This document shows positions 31,515-39,583 of a stretch of 45,915 bases of DNA, one piece after another. The notes beneath the pieces were generated by a model, which saw only the letters and a list, made by a program, of their open reading frames with translations, ran no database searches and had not been told where the DNA came from. The stretch comes from Bacteroidota bacterium. GTDB lineage: Bacteria; Bacteroidota; Bacteroidia; Chitinophagales; Chitinophagaceae. Positions within the stretch are counted from its first letter, which is position 1; each line of letters starts with the position of its first letter. The DNA is taken from the NCBI GenBank assembly GCA_018267625.1, contig JAFDYC010000046.1, positions 1 to 45,915 of the forward strand. The letters are read 5' to 3'. The translations under genes were made by a program, and so were the position numbers.

Positions 31515-32546
31515 ATGGCTACAACAATCAATCCGGCGATGTTAGTGCTGGCAAGAGAATCAAGAGGTATGAATCAAAAGGATTTGGCGGAAAAAATCAG
31601 CATCTCCGTATCAAACATCAGCAAGATGGAAAACAGTGTGTTGCCTGTGCCTGTCCAGGCTTTGGAGCAAATCGCGGGCGCAACAAACTATCCGAAGGAA
31701 TTTTTCTTTCAGAAGGCGGATATAGTTCCCGACAATCTTGGGTACAGGCGGAGGCAAGTAGTATCACAGAAGATACTCACGCCCATCAATGCGCAAGTCA
31801 ACATCATTCGGCAGAATGTTCAATTCCTGACACGGGCGGTTAACGTGCCGCTGCCGAAGCTGCCGGCTGTAGACGTCTCTGATGCGGTAACGCCTCAACT
31901 TGCCGCAAAGCAGGTACGCAAGTCATGGAAGATTAAAGGTGCTGTGATAGATAACTTAATCCAGCTATTAGAGGAACACGGAATTGCTATATCCGCTTTT
32001 GACTTCAATACGGCGCGGGTGGACAGTCGCAGCATTCTAACGGAAGACAATTACCCGATAATCGTTTATAACCGCAATCACCTTGGCGACCGCCAGCGTT
32101 TTACCCTCGCCCATGAATTAGGGCATCTAGTAATGCACACCTTCACTAACCTCAAAGCCGAGCAGGACATCACGCATGAGGCCAACCTCTTTGCTGCCGA
32201 GTTGCTCATGCCGGAGACGGAAATCCGAAAGGATTTGAAGGAAGCCCTTACAATTCCCCGCCTCGCCGAGTTGAAAAGGAAATGGAAAGTCTCTATGATC
32301 TCCATCCTTTACCGCGCAGATGATTTGGGTTACCTAACACCAAATCAGAAGCACTATCTGATTCGGCAATTCAACAACCTCAACATTCGCAGAAGAGAGC
32401 CAGTGGAGCTTGATGTTGCCATTGAGCAGCCAAAGCTGATACGGCGATGGATTGCGGAGTATAAAGCCTTACGCAAGCTGAATACAGCACAGGTAGCAGC
32501 GGCGTTAAACTTGAATACAGATGAGTTTGTGCAAGTCTATTCCTAA
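31515..32546 (+). CDS. XRE HTH plus ImmA/IrrE metalloprotease
   Basis: Start chosen at 31515 (MATTINPAML); 31509 and a longer frame from 31440 are also open. Residues about 8-60 are an XRE HTH (LARESRGMNQKDLAEKIS, ISVSNISKMENSVLPVP). The C-terminal half is an ImmA/IrrE-type protease: RQRFTLAHELGHLVMHTF with the HELGH zinc motif at about 200-204, then ANLFAAELLMP with the third zinc-ligand Glu. ImmA-type proteases cleave repressors to induce integrative elements. It is divergent from the S24 repressor across a 270-bp gap. Confidence 0.9.
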   Translation: MATTINPAMLVLARESRGMNQKDLAEKISISVSNISKMENSVLPVPVQALEQIAGATNYPKEFFFQKADIVPDNLGYRRRQVVSQKILTPINAQVNIIRQNVQFLTRAVNVPLPKLPAVDVSDAVTPQLAAKQVRKSWKIKGAVIDNLIQLLEEHGIAISAFDFNTARVDSRSILTEDNYPIIVYNRNHLGDRQRFTLAHELGHLVMHTFTNLKAEQDITHEANLFAAELLMPETEIRKDLKEALTIPRLAELKRKWKVSMISILYRADDLGYLTPNQKHYLIRQFNNLNIRRREPVELDVAIEQPKLIRRWIAEYKALRKLNTAQVAAALNLNTDEFVQVYS

Positions 32547-32587
32547 CACTATGAACACAACAATGAGAATCAGACACACAATAGAAA

Positions 32588-32830
32588 ATGCAAACAATAA
32601 TTACGAGTATGAAACAGCAGAACAATGTGCAGCAGGAGGTGAGGCCCCTTAATCTAAAGCAGCTTGCTGCGATTTATGAAGTATCGACACGAACCTTGAA
32701 AGGCTGGCTTGAACCCTTTTTGTCAGAAATAGGCGAAACAAGCGTGCGAACCTTCACTCCCAAACAGGTGCGAATCATCTTTGACAAACTGGGCGAGCCA
32801 AAGTCTGGCTTTCATTCAGGGACAGCTTGA
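32588..32830 (+). CDS. Small HTH protein, paralogue of the 7966 product
   Basis: An 80-aa protein (or 73 aa from a second ATG at 32609). LKQLAAIYEVSTRTLKGWLE forms a helix-turn-helix; PKQVRIIFDKLGEP matches the end of the 7966-8193 product. Such a small HTH gene next to an integrase is often an excisionase or a regulator. A 106-bp gap with no gene separates it from the next reading frame. Confidence 0.65.
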   Translation: MQTIITSMKQQNNVQQEVRPLNLKQLAAIYEVSTRTLKGWLEPFLSEIGETSVRTFTPKQVRIIFDKLGEPKSGFHSGTA

Positions 32831-32936
32831 GCCAAATCGGGAAAAGTTGGGGCCGAGAAAGGCTAACCGATCACGGCAGCTACCAATCCGGAAACGACCT
32901 AACAGCACGATGATAGATTGAGAGTTTATCATTTCT

Positions 32937-33170
32937 ATGGAAACCCGAATCATAAACCTCCCACCAGAGCGAAAGGACATCACCCCGAAGGATATTATGA
33001 GCATGGAGAGCTTCCGGCACTTTACCGAAGAACAAGCAGCAGAGCTATTGCAAGTTGTTGACTCGTTCTGTGAAATCGTTTATAGCATCTGGTCAAAGCA
33101 GGAAAAGCAGCAGGCAATTGAAACACAAACCATTTCTCTTACACCACAGTATCAACAGATAGCCGCATGA
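32937..33170 (+). CDS. Small conserved-looking protein before the recombinase
   Basis: A 77-aa protein (METRIINLPPERKDI). A helical segment FRHFTEEQAAELLQVVDSF follows; the end is polar. It overlaps the recombinase start by 4 bp (ATGA-type), so the two are translated together. It may be a recombination accessory factor; family unknown. Confidence 0.55.
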   Translation: METRIINLPPERKDITPKDIMSMESFRHFTEEQAAELLQVVDSFCEIVYSIWSKQEKQQAIETQTISLTPQYQQIAA

Positions 33171-34801
33171 GTACGATAGATAATTCAGCCGTTTTTGCAC
33201 CCTTTGCAAAGGGTAGAAAAGATGTGCGCGCAAGAGGAAGCAACTGCGTTATTTATACCCGCGTTTCTACCAAAGAACAGGCGGATAATAATATGAGCCT
33301 TGAAACACAAAAGAAGGCTTGCGAGCAATACGCACTTAAGAATAGCTTCAAAATCATGGGCTATTTCGGTGGCACCTATGAAAGCGCTAAGACCGATGAA
33401 CGGAAGCATTTCAACAATATGCTCACGTTTGTGAAGAAATCCAAAGAGAGGATTTCTACCATCATTGTTTATAGCGTGGACAGATTCAGCCGCTCAGGTG
33501 CTAATGCCATCTACATCACCGAACAGCTTAAACGCGAAGGCATCTCCGTCTTTGCTGTATCACAACCGACCGACACAACTACTGCATCGGGCAGCTTACA
33601 GCAGAACATTCAGTTCATCTTTTCGGAGTACGATAACCAGTTGCGTCGTGAAAAATGCATGGCAGGTGTAAAGGAAAAACTATTGGCCGGCATCTGGTGC
33701 ACCCCACCTCCAATGGGCTATGATATTGTAAGACGGGACGGCAGAAAATCCTTTGTCCTCAACACCAAAGGAAAGCTGATAAAAAAAGCATTTGCCTGGA
33801 AACTGCAAGGATTAAACATAGAGGACATCTGCCAAAGATTAAACGCGATGGGCTGGAAAGTGGCACATCAGAGAGTTGCGGATTTCCTACGCAATCCTTT
33901 CTACTGCGGAATGATAGTGCATAAGGCTCTTGAAGGACAGGTATTGGAAGGCATACAGGAAAAGGCAGTCACCAAGGAAGTATTTCTTCAGGTGAACAAT
34001 ATCCTTGCGCAAAACACCCAAGGGTATAGCATCAAGGTGGAAAATGATGATGCCCCTCTAAAGCGATTTCTGAAGTGCGACAGTTGCGGCAAGTTGTTAC
34101 GCGCCTATAAGTCAAAGAAGATTCAGAAATATTACTACAAGTGCTGTACAAAGGGCTGTAGCTGCAATAAGCGGGCAGACGACTTGCATGACCGCTTTAA
34201 AAAGCTGTTGGAAGAACTAACACTGAATGTAAATGATGACATGGCTAACATCATTGCCAGCAGGATGATTGCTGCATATGAGAAAGCCAACAAAGACAAG
34301 GCGGCAACAAAGAGTGATTTAGAAGGCCAATTTACCGAAACGCAAAAGAAGATAGTAAGGTTGGAGGAGCGCTATATCAATGAGGAAATAGACCGGGAAA
34401 TGTTTAGCCGGTACAAAGAAAAGTTTGTGGCTGAGCGTGACGAAATCGCTCAGAAGCTCGCGCAGTCCAATTCAGGGGTGTCGAACCTGCAAAAATGCGT
34501 AGAGCAAGCGCTGTCTTATGCGTCCAAACTCGCGCCAGCATGGGATTTGGGAGATTATGGCGATAAGCAGAGACTTCAAAATTTGGTCTTTCCTGAAGGG
34601 ATGTACTATAACCGAGAAAAAGACGAGTGTCGAACCCCACGTATAAATTCAGTTTTTGCTTACATGGCAGAACTGGCAAGGGTTCTACGAAAAGAAAAAC
34701 CCGGCAACTCAACTTCTAAAAATGAGTTTGCCGGGTTAGTGGTGTGGGCCGGAATCGAACCGGCGACACATGGATTTTCAGTCCATTGCTCTACCAACTG
34801 A
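33167..34801 (+). CDS. Large serine recombinase (integrase of the element)
   Basis: A 544-aa serine recombinase. The catalytic domain has VIYTRVSTKEQ with nucleophile Ser34 (Tyr30, Arg32), IIVYSVDRFSRSG and the QFIFSEYDNQLRREK helix. The recombinase domain follows (GIWCTPPPMGYD to RVADFLRNPFYCGMI), then a zinc ribbon (CDSCGKLLRAYKSKK, YYYKCCTKGCSC) and a coiled coil. The last roughly 20 codons read through the complement of the tRNA-Phe 3' half and stop at 34801, so the C-terminal end (GLVVWAGIEPATHGFSV) comes from the attachment site. The functional end may lie near 34740 in the excised form. Drives integration into, and with helpers excision from, tRNA-Phe. Confidence 0.9.
   Translation: MSTIDNSAVFAPFAKGRKDVRARGSNCVIYTRVSTKEQADNNMSLETQKKACEQYALKNSFKIMGYFGGTYESAKTDERKHFNNMLTFVKKSKERISTIIVYSVDRFSRSGANAIYITEQLKREGISVFAVSQPTDTTTASGSLQQNIQFIFSEYDNQLRREKCMAGVKEKLLAGIWCTPPPMGYDIVRRDGRKSFVLNTKGKLIKKAFAWKLQGLNIEDICQRLNAMGWKVAHQRVADFLRNPFYCGMIVHKALEGQVLEGIQEKAVTKEVFLQVNNILAQNTQGYSIKVENDDAPLKRFLKCDSCGKLLRAYKSKKIQKYYYKCCTKGCSCNKRADDLHDRFKKLLEELTLNVNDDMANIIASRMIAAYEKANKDKAATKSDLEGQFTETQKKIVRLEERYINEEIDREMFSRYKEKFVAERDEIAQKLAQSNSGVSNLQKCVEQALSYASKLAPAWDLGDYGDKQRLQNLVFPEGMYYNREKDECRTPRINSVFAYMAELARVLRKEKPGNSTSKNEFAGLVVWAGIEPATHGFSVHCSTN
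34698..34737. terminator. Hairpin at the element/tRNA-Phe junction
   Basis: AACCCGGCAACTCA and TGAGTTTGCCGGGTT form a stem of about 14 bp with one bulge around a 11-nt A/T-rich loop. It lies 2 bp beyond the tRNA-Phe 3' end and inside the recombinase coding frame. It may supply the tRNA transcript's terminator after integration displaced the original one. Confidence 0.6.
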
Positions 34802-34812
34802 GCTACCGCACC
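34740..34812 (-). tRNA. tRNA-Phe (GAA), element attachment site
   Basis: The minus strand folds as a cloverleaf: acceptor GGTGCGG with 3' CCACACC, a D arm, anticodon loop CTGAAAA with GAA, and a T arm GCCGG/CCGGC around TTCGATT. The fifth acceptor pair is C against A, an unpaired position, while all other acceptor pairs are complementary. The left (3') end touches the integrated element. The mismatch suggests that the 5' part is the host's and the 3' part was brought in by the element. Confidence 0.95.
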
Positions 34813-34919
34813 GTTGAAAGGACGGCAAAGATAACCGCCCGCACCACTCCACCAAAAGCTATTTTATAGTGTAATCTGTCTGGTAAAATCAGGCATGAAT
34901 CACAACCTATTTTTGAGCT

Positions 34920-35444
34920 GTGTCTGCCCCAAAAAAGCTGGTCATCATTGGCCCAGAGTGCACTGGAAAAAGTACGCTCTGTTCCGCCCTGGCAGCAGCT
35001 TTAAACACGCCCTGGGTGCCAGAATTTGCCCGTCAATACCTGGATGAAATCAGGCGGCCCTATGAAGAGCCAGACCTATTCCAGATTGCCTTGGGCCAGA
35101 TAGCGTTGGAAGATGCCCAGTTGAAACAGATGAAAGAATGGTTGATTTGCGACACCGACCTCTACGTCCTCAAGGTGTGGAGCGAAGCGCGTTATGGCCG
35201 CTGTGACCGCCACATCCTGGAATCCATCGCTTGTCGCCACTATGACCTCTATCTACTCACCGACACGGATATTCCCTGGCAGTCGGATCCACAACGTGAA
35301 CATCCGAATGCTTCAGACCGTCGCTTTTTTTACCATCAGTATCGGGACATCGTGCAACAGAGCGGATGCCCCTGGGCCGAAATTCGCGGCAACAAAGAAG
35401 AACGACTGAATCGCGCTCTGGAGGCCATCCTTAGCTTCCACTGA
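34920..35444 (+). CDS. NadR-like nicotinamide riboside kinase domain protein
   Basis: A 174-aa P-loop protein with GTG start at 34920. KLVIIGPECTGKSTLCSALA is the Walker A of the AAA_28/NadR kinase class, PWVPEFARQYLDEI and CDTDLYVLKVWSEARYG match the family's later motifs. It phosphorylates nicotinamide riboside in NAD salvage in characterised members. It lies just beyond the tRNA-Phe and is part of the normal chromosome. The nitronate monooxygenase-like gene follows after 45 bp. Confidence 0.75.
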   Translation: MSAPKKLVIIGPECTGKSTLCSALAAALNTPWVPEFARQYLDEIRRPYEEPDLFQIALGQIALEDAQLKQMKEWLICDTDLYVLKVWSEARYGRCDRHILESIACRHYDLYLLTDTDIPWQSDPQREHPNASDRRFFYHQYRDIVQQSGCPWAEIRGNKEERLNRALEAILSFH

Positions 35445-35489
35445 AGCGGACAAGCTTTTACATAAACAAACCCCCTTCTTATTTCCTAC

Positions 35490-36470
35490 ATGGAAAATCG
35501 CATCACACAACTTTTTGGAATCTCTTATCCGATAGTTCAGGCGGGCATGATTTGGGCCTCTGGCTGGAAGCTGGCATCAGCAGTTAGTAATGCAGGCGGG
35601 CTGGGCCTCATTGGCTCGGGCAGCATGTATCCGGAGGTTTTGCGCCATCATATTCGTCAATGCAAGGCCGCTACGAACAATCCTTTCGGTGTGAACCTAC
35701 CCTTACTGTATCCAGACATAGACCAGCAGGTAGCCGTCATTCTGGAAGAAAAAGTGCCGATTGTATTCAGCTCAGCGGGCAATCCAAAGACCTGGACAGG
35801 CAGGCTCAAGGCGGAAGGAGTAACAGTAGTGCATGTAGTCAGTTCATCGAAGTTTGCCCGAAAGAGCGAAGATGCCGGCGTAGATGCAGTAGTTGCAGAA
35901 GGTTTTGAAGCTGGAGGGCATAATGGCCGTGAAGAGACGACCACAATGTGCCTGATTCCTTCCGTTCGGGATTCGATTTCTATTCCACTGATTGCGGCGG
36001 GTGGTATTGGTACGGGCCGTGCAATGCTGGCCGCGATGGTGCTGGGGGCAGATGGCGTTCAGGTGGGCAGCCGCTTTGTCGCCACTCCCGAGGCATCCAG
36101 TCACCAGGCATTCAAAGAAGCTGTGGTCGCGGCTGGGGAAGGAGATACCCAACTTTCACTCAAAAGCCTGACACCGGTACGCCTGCTCAAAAACAATTTT
36201 TTCAAAGCTGTAGAAGCAGCAGAACTCCGGGGGGCAGGTGTGGAAGAACTGACAGCCATATTGGGGCGTGCCCGCGCAAAACGAGGCATGTCGGAAGGCG
36301 ACCTTGAGGAAGGTGAACTAGAAATCGGGCAGGTGAGTGCCCTTATTCGGGAAATCAAGCCTGCGGCTGCAGTCGTGGCGGAACTTTGGAACGACTTCTG
36401 CGAGGCGCTGGCCGCACCCTTGGCAAATGGAAAGAAGCCTGCAACAACGCAAGCTCAACCAGAAGCATAG
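35490..36470 (+). CDS. Nitronate monooxygenase-like FMN enzyme
   Basis: A 326-aa TIM-barrel flavoprotein of the 2-nitropropane dioxygenase/nitronate monooxygenase (also FabK-related) family. ISYPIVQAGMIWASGWKLAS (about 11-30), FGVNLPLLYP, VVAEGFEAGGHNG with the family His, IPLIAAGGIGTGRAML and LGADGVQVGSRF form the FMN site in order. The C-terminal end is a Lys/Pro/Ala-rich tail. Substrate is not clear from sequence. Confidence 0.85.
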   Translation: MENRITQLFGISYPIVQAGMIWASGWKLASAVSNAGGLGLIGSGSMYPEVLRHHIRQCKAATNNPFGVNLPLLYPDIDQQVAVILEEKVPIVFSSAGNPKTWTGRLKAEGVTVVHVVSSSKFARKSEDAGVDAVVAEGFEAGGHNGREETTTMCLIPSVRDSISIPLIAAGGIGTGRAMLAAMVLGADGVQVGSRFVATPEASSHQAFKEAVVAAGEGDTQLSLKSLTPVRLLKNNFFKAVEAAELRGAGVEELTAILGRARAKRGMSEGDLEEGELEIGQVSALIREIKPAAAVVAELWNDFCEALAAPLANGKKPATTQAQPEA

Positions 36471-36577
36471 CGCCTGCTTTACAAACTCTGTTTCCCAAAA
36501 TTTTTTCGGTACACTCTTTCTCAGGCTCTGGCACGAATTTTTAAAGCCAAAGCGCACACCACAAACAAATTTTCAAC

Positions 36578-37090
36578 ATGAACGTATTACGATTCGGTAT
36601 GCTCGCTTTCAGTGCGCTTTCTCTGTCGCTGTTTGCCTGCAATTCAGGAGGCAACCAAAGCAGCACTGCTACAGACACCACCACGACAACTGCGCCCACC
36701 ACGACACCTTCTAAGGAAGTGACCCTGGAGCTGAGTGGCTCGGACCAGATGCAATACGACAAACAACTATTGCATGTGTCGCCGGGTCAGGATGTGACCC
36801 TCATTTTCCACCACGCAGGTAAGATGCCCAAGACTGCAATGGGGCACAACTTCGTGCTTCTGCAGCAAGGCACCGACATGCACGCCTTTGACAGTGCTGC
36901 CCGCGTGTCTGGCGACCCGAATTTTATTCCCCAAAAGCTGAGCAGCGAAATCATCGCACACACGAAGCTTCTGGGCGGCGGCGAGAGTGATACCATCAAG
37001 TTTGCAGCACCACCTGCCGGCAGCTACGATTATCTCTGCACGTTCCCAGGGCACTCCGCAACGATGTTCGGCAAGTTTGTTGTGCAATAG
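36578..37090 (+). CDS. Azurin-like blue copper lipoprotein
   Basis: A 170-aa protein: signal peptide with lipobox LFAC (Cys21), a Thr-rich linker (TDTTTTTAPTTTP) and a cupredoxin domain. Copper ligands are visible: His90 in MGHNF, Cys154 and His159 in YLCTFPGH, Met163 in SATMFG. It is expected to transfer electrons in the periplasm. A terminator follows after about 30 bp. Confidence 0.9.
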   Translation: MNVLRFGMLAFSALSLSLFACNSGGNQSSTATDTTTTTAPTTTPSKEVTLELSGSDQMQYDKQLLHVSPGQDVTLIFHHAGKMPKTAMGHNFVLLQQGTDMHAFDSAARVSGDPNFIPQKLSSEIIAHTKLLGGGESDTIKFAAPPAGSYDYLCTFPGHSATMFGKFVVQ

Positions 37091-37119
37091 CTATAACGCA
37101 CTTGCTGTTGTTTTATATA

Positions 37120-37145
37120 GGCTGCCTCACAGGCGGCCTTTTTTT
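37120..37145 (+). terminator. Rho-independent terminator after the azurin-like gene
   Basis: GGCTGCCT and AGGCGGCC pair around a short loop and are followed by a run of seven T. It is 30 bp after the azurin-like stop. Confidence 0.85.
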
Positions 37146-37381
37146 GTTGCAGCATTGCTTCCCAAGCACAGTTTTCGGCACCGACAAAGCCACTGATTTG
37201 TTGCCTGCGTTTCAGCAGGATTTCGCTACACGGCTATGCCAGGAAACCACTGATGCTTCAGGAAAAACTAATGTCAAAGCAGGATCTTCCCCTGCGATTC
37301 TGAAACAAGTTCAGGCCAAACTGAACGAAGCTCCATTGAGGATGAAAGAGGATAAGAAAATGAGCAACTTCAACAGTGCTA

Positions 37382-38074
37382 TTAAAGCAGTTGCAACAGC
37401 TCGTTGAGGGCTGCTATTTCGTAGGTCGGCTTGCCGTTATGTGGCAGCTTGCGGGGGTTGAAATAGACACTGTCCATGCCACAGCGTTGGGCGCCCAGCA
37501 CGTCAATATCGAGAGCATCGCCGATCATGAGGCTTTCCTGAAGCTGAGCGCCAGTTTCGCGGAGGGCGTATTGAAAGATTTCAGGCTGAGGCTTGATACT
37601 GTTGCAGCGTTCAGAGCAGAAAATTTCTTTGAAGAAATGTTCAATACCGCTGTGTTGAAGTTTCTGGCGCTGGGTGCGTTCGAAGCCATTAGTAATGAGG
37701 TGGAGGGTGTATCGGTTGCTGCAATAGTCCAGCAGTTCCCGGGCACCGGGCATCAGGACTGCCTGGGTAGGGAGCAACAACAGATAAGCTTCACTGAGTT
37801 CATGCGATAAAGCGGTTTGATACACTTTGAAGTCGAGCAGGGTGTACCAAATGCGTTTCCAGCGCAGGTCTTCTCGTTTGATATATCCGGCACGAAAGCG
37901 TTCCCAGAGCCGGTCGTTGTGGTGGCAGTAGCGGACGAAGAAGGTGTCGAAATCGGGTAAACCTTGTTCGGATAGGTGGTGTTCGGAGTAAAGTTGTTGC
38001 CAGGTTCGCTTCGATGCGGTGTCGAAGTCCCAAAGGGTGTGGTCGAGGTCGAAGAATAGGTGACGGTATTTCAT
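37382..38074 (-). CDS. HAD-family phosphatase, YjjG-like
   Basis: Start chosen at 38074 (MKYRHLFFDLDHTLWDF), which gives a normal HAD opening; the longer frame adds 15 residues. Asp9 and Asp11 are the catalytic pair, HLITNG is motif II, IKPQPEIF carries motif III Lys and IGDALDIDVLGA is motif IV. A helical cap lies at about 20-110. The closest-known group dephosphorylates nucleotides (YjjG-type), but substrate choice is inference. 230 aa. A bidirectional terminator separates it from the omega-like gene. Confidence 0.8.
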   Translation of the reverse strand: MKYRHLFFDLDHTLWDFDTASKRTWQQLYSEHHLSEQGLPDFDTFFVRYCHHNDRLWERFRAGYIKREDLRWKRIWYTLLDFKVYQTALSHELSEAYLLLLPTQAVLMPGARELLDYCSNRYTLHLITNGFERTQRQKLQHSGIEHFFKEIFCSERCNSIKPQPEIFQYALRETGAQLQESLMIGDALDIDVLGAQRCGMDSVYFNPRKLPHNGKPTYEIAALNELLQLL

Positions 38075-38118
38075 GCAGCACAGTTCAGGTCGAAGGATAG
38101 AAGGGGGATGAGAAAACA

Positions 38119-38146
38119 AGAAAAGCCGCCCTGAGGCAGCTTTCTT
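38119..38146. terminator. Bidirectional terminator
   Basis: AAAGCCGCC and GGCAGCTTT arms with a 4-nt loop, flanked by A-rich and T-rich ends. It lies 58 bp downstream of the omega-like gene on the minus strand. Confidence 0.7.
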
Positions 38147-38203
38147 AGAAAGAGCCGGGAGGCTCCATAATTGCCGTCAGGCCTGAAGGCCCGAAAGCAA
38201 GTA

Positions 38204-38527
38204 TTACTTGCGGTAGTAAATTTCGTCGTTGAAGAATTCGGCAGTGGCCTGTAGGGCTGGGTTGGCGAGGCGCTCATATTGGCGGCTCACTTCGATTTGC
38301 TCTTTGTTTTCGTTTACCTCCTCCATGTTGTCACCGAGGATGGTGTTGAATTCATCGAGGCGACGGTGAAGTTCTTCCTTGATGTTGATGTTGATTTGGT
38401 TGGCGCGCTTGGCAATGACGGTGATGCTTTCATAGAGATTGCCAGTCTTGTTTTTCATGGCAATCACGTCGCGGGTCTCGATGAGGGAAGAGACGGATGT
38501 GTTGGGGCGCTTGGAAAGTGTATTCAT
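38204..38527 (-). CDS. RNA polymerase omega-like subunit
   Basis: Start chosen at 38527 (MNTLSKRPNTSVSSLIETRD), skipping a 38-residue extension that lies over the BamD gene end. The 107-aa product has the Bacteroidota omega signature: MKNKTGNLYESITVIAKRAN, then INIKEELHRRLDEF, NENKEQIEVSRQYERL and a final FFNDEIYYRK. It lies 7 bp after bamD, an arrangement common in Bacteroidota. Confidence 0.8.
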   Translation of the reverse strand: MNTLSKRPNTSVSSLIETRDVIAMKNKTGNLYESITVIAKRANQININIKEELHRRLDEFNTILGDNMEEVNENKEQIEVSRQYERLANPALQATAEFFNDEIYYRK

Positions 38528-38534
38528 GAGAGCG

Positions 38535-39335
38535 TTATTTATTGAGGATGTTTTGGGCGCGGGCAACGATATGCTCGCCTTCGGGGATATACGTTGATTT
38601 GGGATATTGGTTGCGGAGCGCATTGTAGGCAGCAACGGCATTGGAATATCGTTCAGATTGTTTTTCCGTCACGCTGCTGTTGGCATATTCCATCAACGAT
38701 TTCAGCACCATAAACTGGTAATAGTCGCTGCGGTTCGATTCGGGGTACTGGTTGATGACATTTTCAAACGCTACAGAAGCTGCATGGTATTGGCCGATGT
38801 CGTAATAAAGCCGGGCGGCATCGGCATCTTTCTTTTCCAGCTTGCCGCGCAGTTCATCCATGTAGGTATTGGCTTCCGCCAGTCGTTTGCTTTGAGGGTG
38901 AGTGTTGATGAAAGACTGAAGGGCTTCCATCGCCTTGAGCGTGTTTGATTGGTCGAGGCTGCTTTTAGGGGACATGTTCACGAGGCATTTCGCATACATG
39001 AATTCAGTCTCCTCGGCATCCGGGCTGTTGGGGAAATAATTATTGAAATTCTTGAAATAGAGCGCAGCCGAGCCATTGTCTTTCAGGTAATAGAACGTGT
39101 AGGCGTAGCGGTAGAAAAGCTGCTCATAATTACGGGTGCCACGAAGAACCGGCATTAAATCCTGATAGAGTTCATTCGCTCGCTGATATTGATGCTTGTC
39201 GTAATATTCATTAGCTTTTGTAAGCTTGAGGTTTACGTCAGAGCTTTTACGCACCTGCTCATAGCCGGAGCAAGAGGCTAAGGAAAGCAGTAGTGGTATT
39301 AAGAGGAAAAGAGAAACCTGGCGAAGAGCGCGCAT
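38535..39335 (-). CDS. bamD: Outer membrane assembly lipoprotein BamD
   Basis: Start chosen at 39335 (MRALRQVSLFLLIPLLLSLA), giving lipobox ASC. The 266-aa protein has TPR-like helical pairs: YYDKHQYQRANELYQDLMPV, LFYRYAYTFYYLKDNGSAAL and FENVINQYPESNRSDYYQFM, with the NYFPNSPDAEE type inter-repeat of BamD/YfiO. It is part of the BAM complex that inserts beta-barrel proteins in the outer membrane. Upstream of the omega-like gene. Confidence 0.85.
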   Translation of the reverse strand: MRALRQVSLFLLIPLLLSLASCSGYEQVRKSSDVNLKLTKANEYYDKHQYQRANELYQDLMPVLRGTRNYEQLFYRYAYTFYYLKDNGSAALYFKNFNNYFPNSPDAEETEFMYAKCLVNMSPKSSLDQSNTLKAMEALQSFINTHPQSKRLAEANTYMDELRGKLEKKDADAARLYYDIGQYHAASVAFENVINQYPESNRSDYYQFMVLKSLMEYANSSVTEKQSERYSNAVAAYNALRNQYPKSTYIPEGEHIVARAQNILNK

Positions 39336-39583
39336 AGCAAGGGGCGCAAAAATAAGGGAATATGAGTGCCCTTTCTGCTTCAATCACACTGATTCCTGCT
39401 TTGGCGCAATTGTTTGCTTTTTTTTAAAAAATCGAAAGGATAAGACGCAGGGGCAGGTAGCCTTGCCGCAAGGCCGGGCTCGTGCAAGGCATTGTTTTAA
39501 TCAGGTATCAACAGCGTGATTCTGTATTTTCGCGCCCCCGTCAATGCAGGGTATTCTCTTTCGATTTTTTCAACGCAAAAAGC

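Noticed and set aside
1..34739. A second copy of the tRNA-Phe 3' end as the left attachment site
   Set aside because: I looked for sequences like GGTGTGGGCCGGAATCG left of the recombinase and saw none. The left end is probably outside the window; a computed search would settle this.
37102..37407. A 101-codon plus-strand frame after the azurin-like gene
   Set aside because: It runs through the terminator hairpin at 37120-37145 and overlaps the end of the HAD gene. The later part has somewhat protein-like composition, so a decayed gene is possible, but support is too weak to annotate.
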